Source: Clostridia bacterium
Lineage (GTDB): Bacteria > Bacillota > Clostridia > Oscillospirales > Acutalibacteraceae
Assembly (NCBI GenBank): GCA_017435865.1
Contig: JAFSEF010000130.1
Span: forward strand, 85,067-149,066
Length of the DNA: 64,000 nt
Direction of reading: 5' to 3'
Below the pieces are notes generated by a model. The model was not told where the DNA came from and did no database searches. It worked only from the letters and a program-made list of their open reading frames with translations. Within the stretch, counting starts at the first letter, position 1; every line of letters starts with the position of its first letter. Below are positions 17,501-26,101 of this stretch, in pieces. A program made the translations under genes and the position numbers.

Positions 17501-19261
17501 TTATTCGGCTTCGAGTGTGGATTTGCCGAGGGCAACACGATGAATTTCGCGTGCATCTGCGGCGGTGATGATTCCGTCACCATCCATGTCACCGACTACG
17601 GTCTGTGCAGAAGACAGCTGTTCCAGTTCGGCACTTGCAAGCAAAATGAGACGGGCATCACTTTCGGAAATCTCGCCGTCACCGTCCGTATCGGCGGTGG
17701 TAAGATTCACAACTCCCGGATTGTAATCGGTTTTATAGGTAGCCATGTTTTCATTGGCATCATAAACGGAAAGCACAACAGTGTATTCGACCTGCTCACC
17801 GAGATGATTGCCGTTGTCGGTCACGCAGGACAACGCTTCACCATTGATTTCGGCAGGAAACTGCATGGAAACTTCGTTGTCTTTTGTCTTTGTCACCACA
17901 TCCACGGTTGCCCTTGCGATACCGCTTTCATCGCTGACACTTGCAGTCAGTCTGAAACCGACCCCGGTAGGATCGCTGATGCGTACGTTGCTGACTGCAG
18001 GCGGCGTGGAGTCGGGAGTCGGCACACGCACTTTGATGTTATCATGCAAAGTCATGTTGTCTGCAAGGTCATACACATACAGCTGTGCCAGATAATTGCC
18101 GTAGCTGTCGCCATGTTCGGCAGAAGGAACGCGGATTGTCACTTTGCCGTCCTTGACTTCCCCTGTATGCCACACAACATCATCCGTTCCGTTTTCTTCC
18201 GTCCATGCGGTCACTTGTGTCTTGTAGACACGTATGTTGTCGGTTACATCCGCAGTAACGGTGAATCCTGTGTGGTCTTTTTCGGTGATTTTTACATTTT
18301 TGATCACAGGCGGCTCGCTGTCATCGGGAGGAATGACGGCCAAAAACTCTGAGAGTGACGTATTGTTCCCCAAGGGGTCGTATACGGTACATTCAATATA
18401 ATACTCACCGTATTCATCATTGTGGTCGGCCGCTTTGACGGCATAGGAAATCGTATTGCCGTTGACAATACCTGCTTCGAGAGTGATGTCATCCTGCCCG
18501 TTTTCAAGACTCCAGACGGCAAAGGTGGCTCTGGCAATGCCGACATTATCGCTTGCCATAACAACCATATCAAATCCGTCCGGTGTGACGTTGACTGCGC
18601 CGTATTCCGTAATGACGGGTGCTTCCCGGTCATTGGCTTCGGCAGCAGAACCGCGATAGTTCGGAGAAACATAGCAGGAAGGCGGATAGTCATACCCGTC
18701 AGCAAGGCGGTGCACAAGATTGCCTTCGACTTCGGTGACTGCACTTGCATAGTTCGCATGAATATAATGATTGTTACCGTCGGTAATGGCAACGTGATCA
18801 TAGCCCTGACCGCCGTAGGAATAAAAAACAAGGTCACCGCATTTTGGAGTGTAGTTGGAGTAATCATAAGTAACGGTAGCACCGCTGAGCTGCAAAGCAC
18901 TGAACATAATGTCAACAGATGCCGACAAGGTGCTGAAAACAATACCGCGCGGAATACCTGCGTGTTCGGCAGACCAGCAAACAAAGGAGCTGCACCAGTC
19001 AACATATGTAAAATCATAATACTGCCCCAGCAACAAAGAGTTCTGCGACATCCAGGCACCGTATGCGGTACCGCCTGCCCCGTCTTCGGTATAACCGACC
19101 TGACTTTTTGCGACAGCAACGATGTCAATGGCCTGGTTTCCCGTCAGTGCAGGCAGCGGATAGGTCTGTTCATAAGCCTGTGCGGGCACAAGACAAATAC
19201 CGCCTGCCAACAAGGCAGCACAAAGTAAAACGGATACAATTTTTCTGCAAATTTTCTTCAT
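17501..19261 (-). CDS. Secreted CHAP protein with three Ig-like repeats and dockerin
   Basis: A protein of about 586 residues. It has a signal peptide ending near AQAYE and a CHAP domain (about 35-200) with Cys in YVDWCSSFVCW and His in YDHVAITDG. Three tandem repeats of about 100 residues follow, each with APVI/PPVI/PPAVSNV starts and a SDNVGI/TDNIRV/SDESGI core, typical of bacterial GBS Bsp-like Ig domains. A C-terminal dockerin has loops DTDGDGEISESDAR and DMDGDGIITAADAR. The ATG at 19261 fits the GGTGAG ribosome binding site; a GTG two codons earlier is possible. It is likely the first gene of an operon with the smaller CHAP-dockerin gene. Confidence 0.9.
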   Translation of the reverse strand: MKKICRKIVSVLLCAALLAGGICLVPAQAYEQTYPLPALTGNQAIDIVAVAKSQVGYTEDGAGGTAYGAWMSQNSLLLGQYYDFTYVDWCSSFVCWSAEHAGIPRGIVFSTLSASVDIMFSALQLSGATVTYDYSNYTPKCGDLVFYSYGGQGYDHVAITDGNNHYIHANYASAVTEVEGNLVHRLADGYDYPPSCYVSPNYRGSAAEANDREAPVITEYGAVNVTPDGFDMVVMASDNVGIARATFAVWSLENGQDDITLEAGIVNGNTISYAVKAADHNDEYGEYYIECTVYDPLGNNTSLSEFLAVIPPDDSEPPVIKNVKITEKDHTGFTVTADVTDNIRVYKTQVTAWTEENGTDDVVWHTGEVKDGKVTIRVPSAEHGDSYGNYLAQLYVYDLADNMTLHDNIKVRVPTPDSTPPAVSNVRISDPTGVGFRLTASVSDESGIARATVDVVTKTKDNEVSMQFPAEINGEALSCVTDNGNHLGEQVEYTVVLSVYDANENMATYKTDYNPGVVNLTTADTDGDGEISESDARLILLASAELEQLSSAQTVVGDMDGDGIITAADAREIHRVALGKSTLEAE

Positions 19262-19382
19262 AATCACTCACCGGAAAGCGGTCAGACCGCAATTTTATCG
19301 GACAAGGGCATAATTATCTATGATAATCTTAATATATAATATAATAAAAGAAGGGTATTTGTCAAGTACAGACATAAAAAGG

Positions 19383-19413
19383 AAAAAAGGACTGCCGCGA
19401 AGCAATCCTTTTT
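19383..19413 (-). terminator. Terminator of the PC4/YdbC-like gene
   Basis: On the minus strand AAAAGGATTGC, a TTCG tetraloop, GCAGTCCTTTTTT. It belongs to the same hairpin family as four other terminators here. Confidence 0.85.
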
Positions 19414-19439
19414 GATCCCTTTTGTCAGGTTATGTTTCC

Positions 19440-19661
19440 TTACAGCTCAATGCCGTCAAGCAAAGCCTTGAGAGCCTTGATGTCATTGGCGGTGAGGGTA
19501 ATACCCTTACCCATCTTTTCATGTTCGGGGCCCCAGTCACGAATGTCGTACTTCGGTTCTTTGCCGTTCCAGCTGATGAGGTTGAGCTCCTTTGCCCAGC
19601 CGCCCGAACCTTCGGAAATAACACCAAGTTCCTTTACGATTTCGTATGTGAATTCAGGCAT
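19440..19661 (-). CDS. PC4/YdbC-like single-strand nucleic-acid-binding protein
   Basis: A 73-residue protein. The pattern FTYEIVKELGVISEGSGGWAKELNLISWNG followed by YDIRDWGPEHEKMGKGITL matches the bacterial YdbC/PC4-like family, small dimeric proteins that bind single-stranded DNA or RNA. The C-terminal TLTANDIKALKALL helix would form the dimer interface. It has an AAGGAG ribosome binding site, its own promoter and its own terminator, so it is a monocistronic unit. Precise role in the cell is unknown. Confidence 0.85.
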   Translation of the reverse strand: MPEFTYEIVKELGVISEGSGGWAKELNLISWNGKEPKYDIRDWGPEHEKMGKGITLTANDIKALKALLDGIEL

Positions 19662-19713
19662 ACAAATTTACTCCTTTCTTCCATTTCGGACAGCAATGCC
19701 CATGTTTATCATT

Positions 19714-19742
19714 ATAATATATTAAAAATAAATAAAAATCAA
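19714..19742 (-). promoter_or_regulatory. Promoter of the PC4/YdbC-like gene
   Basis: On the minus strand TTGATT, 17 bases, TATTAT, in an AT-rich stretch. Confidence 0.55.
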
Positions 19743-19843
19743 GAGTAAAAATAAAATTTTTTTATTATTTTTAATAGTATACATTTATATATATAAAGCT
19801 TTCTATGTTTTCTATAGAAAAATACGTCACTTTTACAAAAAAC

Positions 19844-19873
19844 TTGACAGGTATATTTGCATTGTTATATAAT
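19844..19873 (+). promoter_or_regulatory. Promoter of the NAGPA-dockerin gene
   Basis: Consensus TTGACA, 18 bases, consensus TATAAT, 42 bases upstream of the ATG. Confidence 0.75.
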
Positions 19874-19914
19874 AATTTTATTGTTTTCCATTTTTTCAAA
19901 TAAGAAGGTCCGTT

Positions 19915-21231
19915 ATGAAATATCCTGCAAAAAAACTGATTTGCATTATCTGTGCTGCAGTTCTGTCCTTTACCTGTGCAACACCTGCTTTTGCCGCAAT
20001 CAACGAATCCTTGCTCGGTGACGGTTTTTATGTAAACAAAGAAGAAGATTTCAAATATCAAAAATATACCCTTGCAAGCGGTGTGTATGAAGAACATTTT
20101 TATCTCAACAATGCTGCAGGGGATGCTCCGAAACGCTGCTTCGCGGTTGAAATTGACCTGCAGAACTCCAACAACTCCATCCTTGCCGGCTATAATGACG
20201 GCGACACGGATGAATGGAGTCTGCGTTCGGTACGCACACAGGCAAAAAACATGGCTGCCAAACACAATGTTTCCGTGGTGTGCTCCATCAACGGCGGTTT
20301 TTATGACACCTACACAGGGGAACCCTACGGTCTGCTTGTGATGTCGGGAAAACTTTGTCATACTCCCACTGGTAAACAGCCTTATTTTGCCATTCTTAAG
20401 AACGGCACTGCAGTAATCCGCGATGCGGGTGTCGGTACGGCTGATGTGGTTGAAGGCGTTGAAGGCGGTCAGCGATTGGTCAAAGGCGGAAAAAATGTTG
20501 CTCCTACGGCAAAACGTGAACCGCGGTGTGCTGTCGGTGTAAAAGCAGACGGCAAGGTCGTTTTCTTCGTCGGCGACGGCAGACAGCTCAAATCGGTCGG
20601 CCACACTTACACGGAACTTGCCAACATCATGATCGCTTTGGGTTGTGTGGAAGCCATTGAGATGGACGGCGGTGCTTCTGCAACCATGCTCACCCTTCGT
20701 CCGTCCGAAACAGCACTGACGCTGCACCACATTCCCAGTCTCGGGTATGAAAGACCGGTCAGTTCTTCCCTGCACGTTGCCGTAACGCCTGCTCCCACTG
20801 CAAGCAAAATCACAATCGGCAGCAGTGTAGATTTTGCAGATATCAACGGTACATCCATGATCAACATCACCGACAACACATCCGTCCGTGCAGCAAAAAC
20901 CGGTATTGCATTTTCCTATGCAAAAAACGCTGCAGGAAAGCTTGTACTCGCAGCAGCAACCCTTGCAACAGGCATGCAGCTTGTGCTTGAAAAAAGCGGC
21001 AAAATAGCGGATACAAAAACCGTCATAGTTCCCGGTGATACCGATTGCGACGGTACCATCTCCGCTGCCGATGCACGTATTGCATTGCGTGCTTCGGTCG
21101 GTCTGGAAACTATTTCAGATGCTGCTGCAGCAGCCGCTTCGGTGGACGGTTCCGACGGTATTTCCGCAGCCGATGCACGTCTGATACTCAGAGCTTCGGT
21201 CGCTCTTGAAAACAGCATCAAATGGCTGTAA
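19915..21231 (+). CDS. Secreted phosphodiester glycosidase (NAGPA-type) with dockerin
   Basis: A 438-residue exported protein with a signal peptide ending at AFAAIN. The central domain (about 70-285) resembles the NAGPA/DUF2233 family, which hydrolyses phosphodiester-linked N-acetylglucosamine or other exopolysaccharide/wall linkages. Motifs include VVCSINGGFYD, EPRCAVGV and EAIEMDGGASATML. A beta-rich spacer follows, then a dockerin. Its first loop, DTDCDGTISAADAR, is normal. The second, DGSDGISAADAR, lacks one residue of the Ca2+ loop and may not bind calcium. With the two CHAP proteins this makes three dockerin proteins in 5 kb. Confidence 0.9.
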   Translation: MKYPAKKLICIICAAVLSFTCATPAFAAINESLLGDGFYVNKEEDFKYQKYTLASGVYEEHFYLNNAAGDAPKRCFAVEIDLQNSNNSILAGYNDGDTDEWSLRSVRTQAKNMAAKHNVSVVCSINGGFYDTYTGEPYGLLVMSGKLCHTPTGKQPYFAILKNGTAVIRDAGVGTADVVEGVEGGQRLVKGGKNVAPTAKREPRCAVGVKADGKVVFFVGDGRQLKSVGHTYTELANIMIALGCVEAIEMDGGASATMLTLRPSETALTLHHIPSLGYERPVSSSLHVAVTPAPTASKITIGSSVDFADINGTSMINITDNTSVRAAKTGIAFSYAKNAAGKLVLAAATLATGMQLVLEKSGKIADTKTVIVPGDTDCDGTISAADARIALRASVGLETISDAAAAAASVDGSDGISAADARLILRASVALENSIKWL

Positions 21232-21244
21232 ACAAACAATCATA

Positions 21245-21288
21245 CAAAAAGGATTGCCCGTACAATGTACAACGGCAATCCTTTTTTT
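21245..21288. terminator. Bidirectional terminator (AAAAGGATTGCC family)
   Basis: AAAAAGGATTGCC pairs with GGCAATCCTTTTTTT around a GTACA-containing loop. It lies between convergent genes and can end both. Confidence 0.9.
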
Positions 21289-21291
21289 ATT

Positions 21292-22317
21292 TTATATGAT
21301 CTCCAACAGGGCTTTTACATCCTCTTCGGTGGTTGCCCATGAGGTTGCAAAGCGGATCACTGTGTGATTATCGTCCGCTTTTTCCCAAAAACCGCTGCAC
21401 ACGCGGGTGTTAAGCTCCTGCAGTTTGCGGTTTTCGACAACAACAAAAATCTGATTTGTGACCGTTTCGATAAAGAACGGATATCCTTTTTCACGCAAAC
21501 CCGCACGAAGCATCTGTGCAGTTCTGACAGCATTTGAACAGATGTCGAAATACAGGTTATCGGTAAAGAGGGTATCAAACTGTACACCGAGCAATCTGCC
21601 CTTGGCAAGCAATGCACCGTGCTGTTTTACGAGGGTAAAGAAATGGGCAGGTGCACCGTGACGCGGAAAGACAACCGCTTCACCGCAAAGAGCACCGCAT
21701 TTGGTGCCGCCGATATAGAACACATCACAAAGAGCAGCAATATCGGGCAAAGTCAGGTCGCTTTCGGGGCAGGCAATCGCATAACCGAGTCTTGCACCGT
21801 CCATAAACAGAGGAATGTTGTAGCTGCGGCAGATTTTGCTGATGTCTTCGAGTTCCTGTTTTGTGTACAGCGTGCCGTATTCGGTCGGATGAGAAATATA
21901 AACCATCCCCGGACGGATCATATGCTCACGGTTGTCGTCAGCATGGTATGTCTGCAATGCATCCGACAGCTCTGCGGCAAAAATTTTACCTTCATGCTGC
22001 GGCAACGGCAAAACCTTGATTCCGGCAGCTTCCACCGCACCTGCTTCGTGACCGTTGATGTGGCCCGTTACAGCAGCAAACACGCCCTCGTATTTGTACA
22101 GCATGGAATCAATGACCGTAGCATTTGCCTGCGTACCGCCGACAAGGAAAAAGATATCCGCATCGGGAGCATCACAGGCAGTGCGGATTTTTTCTTTTGC
22201 ACTTTCGCACCAGCAATCTGCTCCGTAACCGCTTTGGGCAACAAAATTGGTTTTTGCGAGTGCTTCGAGTATGGCAGGATGTGCTCCCTGAATATAATCA
22301 CTTTCAAAATGTAACAT
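21292..22317 (-). CDS. ltaE: Low-specificity L-threonine aldolase-like PLP enzyme
   Basis: A 341-residue fold-type I PLP enzyme. It has the family features FVAQSGYGAD near the N-terminus, GGTQANATV, HPTEYGTLY, FMDGARLGYA (PLP-pyridine Asp) and YIGGTKCGALCGEAVV (Schiff-base Lys). The enzyme splits threonine/allo-threonine to glycine and acetaldehyde. It is the last gene of the leftward operon DUF951-prfA-mnmE-ltaE, 21 bases after mnmE, with a GGAGG ribosome binding site. Substrate preference cannot be read from sequence. Confidence 0.9.
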   Translation of the reverse strand: MLHFESDYIQGAHPAILEALAKTNFVAQSGYGADCWCESAKEKIRTACDAPDADIFFLVGGTQANATVIDSMLYKYEGVFAAVTGHINGHEAGAVEAAGIKVLPLPQHEGKIFAAELSDALQTYHADDNREHMIRPGMVYISHPTEYGTLYTKQELEDISKICRSYNIPLFMDGARLGYAIACPESDLTLPDIAALCDVFYIGGTKCGALCGEAVVFPRHGAPAHFFTLVKQHGALLAKGRLLGVQFDTLFTDNLYFDICSNAVRTAQMLRAGLREKGYPFFIETVTNQIFVVVENRKLQELNTRVCSGFWEKADDNHTVIRFATSWATTEEDVKALLEII

Positions 22318-22338
22318 AACAGCCTCCGGGTTGTTTTT

Positions 22339-23700
22339 TTATTTTCCTACACAGAATTTTGCAAAGACTTCCGATACCACCGCATCCGAAACCTTCTGAC
22401 CGGTCAGTGCAAACAGGCATGACAACGCACTGTCAATGCACACACCGACCGCATCGAGTGTTTCACCGTCAGCAAGTGCACGACAGGCAAAACGAAGATG
22501 GTCAACCGCTTCCGTACAGCACTGCCGCTGCCGTTCACCGGCAAGTACCTCACCGTTGGCATCAAAACCTTCCGTACCCAGTACACGGGCAAGCAGTTGT
22601 GCAAACACCGCTGCACTGTCGGGATTTTTTGCGGAAATACTGCAACAGTGCGGGATGTATTTTGTAATTTCATCTTCTGAAAACGCAGGTTGCAGGTCAC
22701 TTTTGTTGATGATCGCAACAGCGGTGCGTTCCCGACATTTTTCGAGCAATGAATAATCCTCTTCATCCAACGGAACAGAGGAGTCAAAAACAGCAAGCAA
22801 TAACGCGGCTTCCTGCATTTTTTCGCGTGCCATGGCAACACCGATCTCTTCGACCGTGTCTGAGGTCACACGCAAACCTGCCGTATCGGCAAGTCGCAGC
22901 ACAATTTCACCCACGCGGACAGTTTCTTCAATAATATCACGTGTTGTACCTGCAATGGGTGTGACGATGGAACGCTGTCTTCCTGTCAGCAGGTTCATCA
23001 GTGTCGATTTTCCGACATTCGGTTTGCCGCAGATGACGGCAGCAATGCCCTCTGTCACGGCTTTTCCGCTGTCATAGCGGTCAATAAGCACCTGCAGTTT
23101 ATCTGCCTGCTCATTCAGCGTTGCAGCAAGTTCGGTTTCCGACACACCGGGCACATCTTCGTCGGGGTAATCCGTCCACACCGCAAGACCTGCCGCAGCG
23201 GTGGTTAGTGCATCGGCAACCGCGGCAACCGCACGGCTGACACTGCCCGACAACGTCGCTCTTGCGGCAGCAAGTGCCTGTTCTCCCTGCGCGGAAATGA
23301 CATTCATAACCGCTTCCGCTTCTGCAAGATCCATTCTGCCGTTGAGGAACGCACGTTTGGTGAACTCCCCTGCTTCGGCAGCCTGTGCACCTGCCGCCAT
23401 GACGGCACGCAGCAGACGTTTTGTGACATACAATCCGCCGTGACAACAGATTTCAGCGACGTTTTCGCCCGTATAGCTGTGCGGGGCACGATAAACCACG
23501 GTGACACCCTCATCGATTATGGTTTCACCGTCATGTATTTTTCCGTATGCAGCAGTATATCCCTTGTAATCTACAAGAGGTTTTCCGCTTACCGTTGCAA
23601 AAACGCGGTCAGCAACCGCGAGAGCATCTTCTCCCGAAATACGGACAATGGCAACACCCCCTGCTGCATTGGGGGTACATATTGCGGCAATGGTGGACAA
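22339..23700 (-). CDS. mnmE: tRNA modification GTPase MnmE
   Basis: The 453-residue MnmE partners with MnmG to put carboxymethylaminomethyl groups on U34 of certain tRNAs. The N-terminal folate-binding domain starts IAAICTPNAAGGVAIVRISG. The G domain has CGKPNVGKSTL, GTTRD and DTAGLR, and the C-terminus ends in the invariant-type FCVGK with the catalytic Cys. The start is TTG at 23700, supported by GGGAGGCG five bases upstream. mnmE normally sits next to mnmG near the origin; here it is 15 kb away, in an operon with prfA. Confidence 0.97.
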   Translation of the reverse strand: MSTIAAICTPNAAGGVAIVRISGEDALAVADRVFATVSGKPLVDYKGYTAAYGKIHDGETIIDEGVTVVYRAPHSYTGENVAEICCHGGLYVTKRLLRAVMAAGAQAAEAGEFTKRAFLNGRMDLAEAEAVMNVISAQGEQALAAARATLSGSVSRAVAAVADALTTAAAGLAVWTDYPDEDVPGVSETELAATLNEQADKLQVLIDRYDSGKAVTEGIAAVICGKPNVGKSTLMNLLTGRQRSIVTPIAGTTRDIIEETVRVGEIVLRLADTAGLRVTSDTVEEIGVAMAREKMQEAALLLAVFDSSVPLDEEDYSLLEKCRERTAVAIINKSDLQPAFSEDEITKYIPHCCSISAKNPDSAAVFAQLLARVLGTEGFDANGEVLAGERQRQCCTEAVDHLRFACRALADGETLDAVGVCIDSALSCLFALTGQKVSDAVVSEVFAKFCVGK

Positions 23701-23721
23701 AAAATCGCCTCCCGATGGAAT

Positions 23722-24804
23722 TTATTCTGCGTTCTCAGCCAGTTTGGCTGCTGTGTCGGCGGTGATGAGTGCATCGATCAGCTCATCCATGTCGCCGTTG
23801 AGAATGCTTTCGATCTTATATAATGTCAGTCCGATGCGATGATCGGTCACACGGTACTGATGGTAGTTGTAGGTTCGTATTTTTTCGCTGCGGTCACCCG
23901 AACCGACCATACCGCGGCGTTCACCTGCCTGTTTTTCTGCCTGTTTACGGCGTTCGTTTTCAAGCAGACGGCTTTTGAGCACCTTCATGGCCTTGTCTTT
24001 GTTTTTGTACTGGCTGCGTTCATCCTGACATTCCACCACAAGTCCGGTCGGAAGATGGGTTATGCGGATAGCGGATTCGGTTTTGTTGATATGCTGACCG
24101 CCTGCACCGCCTGCACGGAATGTGTCGATCTGCAGATCAGTGGGGTTGATGTCAATTTCAACATCCTCAGCTTCGGGCAACACGGCAACGGTTGCCGCAG
24201 AGGTGTGAATGCGGCCCTGTGTTTCGGTTTCGGGCACACGTTGCACACGATGCACACCGCTTTCGAACTTAAAACGCGAATATGCCCCGACGGCACTGAC
24301 CATCATGGTCACTTCCTTGTAGCCGCCAAGCTCTGTGGGAGTCGCATTGAGAATTTCGGTGCGATAACCTTTGCTTTGTGCATACATACTGTACATACGC
24401 AGCAGCGTACCTGCAAAAAGTGCACCTTCTTCACCGCCCGTACCTGCACGGATTTCTATGATAACATTGCGGTCATCATTGGGATCCCTCGGCAACAGCA
24501 AGACTTTGAGTTCCTGTTCGAGTGCTTCACAGGCAGCAAGTGCCGTTTCGTGTTCTTCAAAGACAAGGGCACGGAAATCTTTGTCAATGGTATCCGCAAG
24601 CAGTGCTTCGGTTTCGCGGACGGTTTCGTCATTGGACTGCCATTGTTCAAATTTTTCGGCAACAGGTGACAAACGCGACAATTCCTGCATGAGTTTCGTC
24701 GAGGTCTGAATATCGGATGCAACGGCAGGATCACAAAGTTCGGCTTCAATGTCTTTTCTTCGTTGTGCCGCTGCACAAAGGCGGTCATATAAAGATTTTT
24801 CCAT
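23722..24804 (-). CDS. prfA: Peptide chain release factor 1
   Basis: RF1 (360 residues) reads UAA and UAG and triggers peptide release at the ribosome. The GGQ motif lies in [28 protein letters not shown], quoted here as its segments FRAGGAGGQ and [23 protein letters not shown] is the typical start of the core. The C-terminus [15 protein letters not shown] is family-typical. The start lies 4 bases after the DUF951 stop, so translation is probably coupled. Confidence 0.97.
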   Translation of the reverse strand: MEKSLYDRLCAAAQRRKDIEAELCDPAVASDIQTSTKLMQELSRLSPVAEKFEQWQSNDETVRETEALLADTIDKDFRALVFEEHETALAACEALEQELKVLLLPRDPNDDRNVIIEIRAGTGGEEGALFAGTLLRMYSMYAQSKGYRTEILNATPTELGGYKEVTMMVSAVGAYSRFKFESGVHRVQRVPETETQGRIHTSAATVAVLPEAEDVEIDINPTDLQIDTFRAGGAGGQHINKTESAIRITHLPTGLVVECQDERSQYKNKDKAMKVLKSRLLENERRKQAEKQAGERRGMVGSGDRSEKIRTYNYHQYRVTDHRIGLTLYKIESILNGDMDELIDALITADTAAKLAENAE

Positions 24805-24808
24805 GGTC

Positions 24809-25003
24809 TTATTCCACGCTTTCTGTCGGACGGTTGATTTTGCGGATTCCTTTTTCGGCTTTGGAACGGGGAATCATAATTTCATGTCCGCAGCCTGTGC
24901 ACCGCAATCTGAAATCCATCCCGACCCGCAGAACAAGAAATGTTTTTGTGCCGCAGGGATGGTTTTTTTTCATTTCCAGTATATCGTTGATGCGAACGTC
25001 CAT
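24809..25003 (-). CDS. DUF951 family small zinc-ribbon-like protein
   Basis: A 64-residue protein with the DUF951 pattern: [12 protein letters not shown], then WxV/[22 protein letters not shown] and a basic end. The Cys residues (HPCG and CTGC) could bind a metal. The family is widespread in Firmicutes, often beside ychF or rpsF and unstudied. It is the first gene of the prfA-mnmE-ltaE operon. Confidence 0.85.
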   Translation of the reverse strand: MDVRINDILEMKKNHPCGTKTFLVLRVGMDFRLRCTGCGHEIMIPRSKAEKGIRKINRPTESVE

Positions 25004-25109
25004 GTTTTCACCTTGTTTTTACAGTATTCAAAGACAGTATAGCATATTTTTACCGCAAGTTAAATACTTATTTATTACGAGTTTTATTTTTCCGAAAGGA
25101 AGCGATTGT

Positions 25110-26033
25110 ATGTTATTTCAGCCTGAGGGTAATCTTTTGAATACACAAGCCAACAAAGCAGCTCTGAGCAGTCTTGCTTCGCTGCGTGATGCCATGTATG
25201 CAGGCACTGTTCTGGAAGCAACGGCGGTCAAATGTGATGCACTGCACAATCTGCACGTGGATCTGGGGTGCATACGCGGTGTGATTCCGCGTGCACAGGG
25301 GGCATTGGGAATGGACGACGGCAGTGTCCGCGATATTGCTCTGATTTCCCGTGTCGGGAAAGCGGTCTGTTTCACGGTTTCGGACATCACAACAGACGAA
25401 TGCGGCGAACCTGTTGCACTGCTGTCACGCAAAAACGCACAACAGCTCTGTAAAGAGCAATACATAGCCTTTTTGCAGGCAGGTGACGTTGTAACGGTAC
25501 GGGTCACGCATTGTGAACCTTTTGGTGCGTTCTGTGATATCGGTGCAGGAGTGCCTGCATTGCTGCCCATCGATGCGGTTTCGGTTTCACGCATTCCGCA
25601 TCCGGGTGTGCGTTTTTATGCAGGACAGGAAATCCGCTGTATTGTACGCGGTTTTGACACTGAGGGCAGGGTGATTCTTACCCACAAGGAGCTGCTCGGT
25701 ACATGGGAAGAAAATGCCGCTCTGTTCAGTGCCGGTGAAACCGTATCCGGCATTGTGCGGTCAGTGGAAAATTACGGTATTTTCGTGGAGCTGACACCGA
25801 ATCTTGCAGGTCTTGCAGAATACACACCGCAGGCTCGGGCAGGTCAAAAGGCTGCCGTGTACATCAAAAGCATCCTGCCCGAAAAAATGAAAATCAAGCT
25901 CATCCTTGTGGATTGTTTTGATGAGAAGCCGACCCACACGGCACCGCGATATTTTTTTGACGGCAATCATATGCAGTCCTTTACCTACTCCCCTTCGGGA
26001 TGCGAAAAAACAATTATTACATCCTTTTCATAA
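25110..26033 (+). CDS. S1-domain RNA-binding protein (RpsA-like)
   Basis: A 307-residue protein with two or three S1/OB-fold repeats. The first (about 30-95) is degenerate (GTVLEATAVKCDALHNLHVDLGCIRGVIP). The second (about 115-190) is GDVVTVRVTHCEPFGAFCDIGAGVPALLP. The third (about 205-275) is GETVSGIVRSVENYGIFVELTPNLAGLAEY. Such proteins resemble clostridial short S1 homologs that bind mRNA. The ATG at 25110 has a GAAAGGA ribosome binding site; upstream in-frame codons lie in the divergent operon and are not used. The C-terminal 35 residues look unstructured. Confidence 0.85.
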   Translation: MLFQPEGNLLNTQANKAALSSLASLRDAMYAGTVLEATAVKCDALHNLHVDLGCIRGVIPRAQGALGMDDGSVRDIALISRVGKAVCFTVSDITTDECGEPVALLSRKNAQQLCKEQYIAFLQAGDVVTVRVTHCEPFGAFCDIGAGVPALLPIDAVSVSRIPHPGVRFYAGQEIRCIVRGFDTEGRVILTHKELLGTWEENAALFSAGETVSGIVRSVENYGIFVELTPNLAGLAEYTPQARAGQKAAVYIKSILPEKMKIKLILVDCFDEKPTHTAPRYFFDGNHMQSFTYSPSGCEKTIITSFS

Positions 26034-26054
26034 AGTTATTCTTGTTTTATCACG

Positions 26055-26085
26055 CAAAAAAACGGAGCTGTCTGTACAGCTCCGT
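26055..26085 (-). terminator. Terminator of the WG-type lipoprotein gene
   Basis: A 10-bp stem ACGGAGCTGT/ACAGCTCCGT is followed on the minus strand by seven T's. It may also weakly end the convergent S1 gene. Confidence 0.85.
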
Positions 26086-26101
26086 TCGTTGCTATTTGTG
26101 T

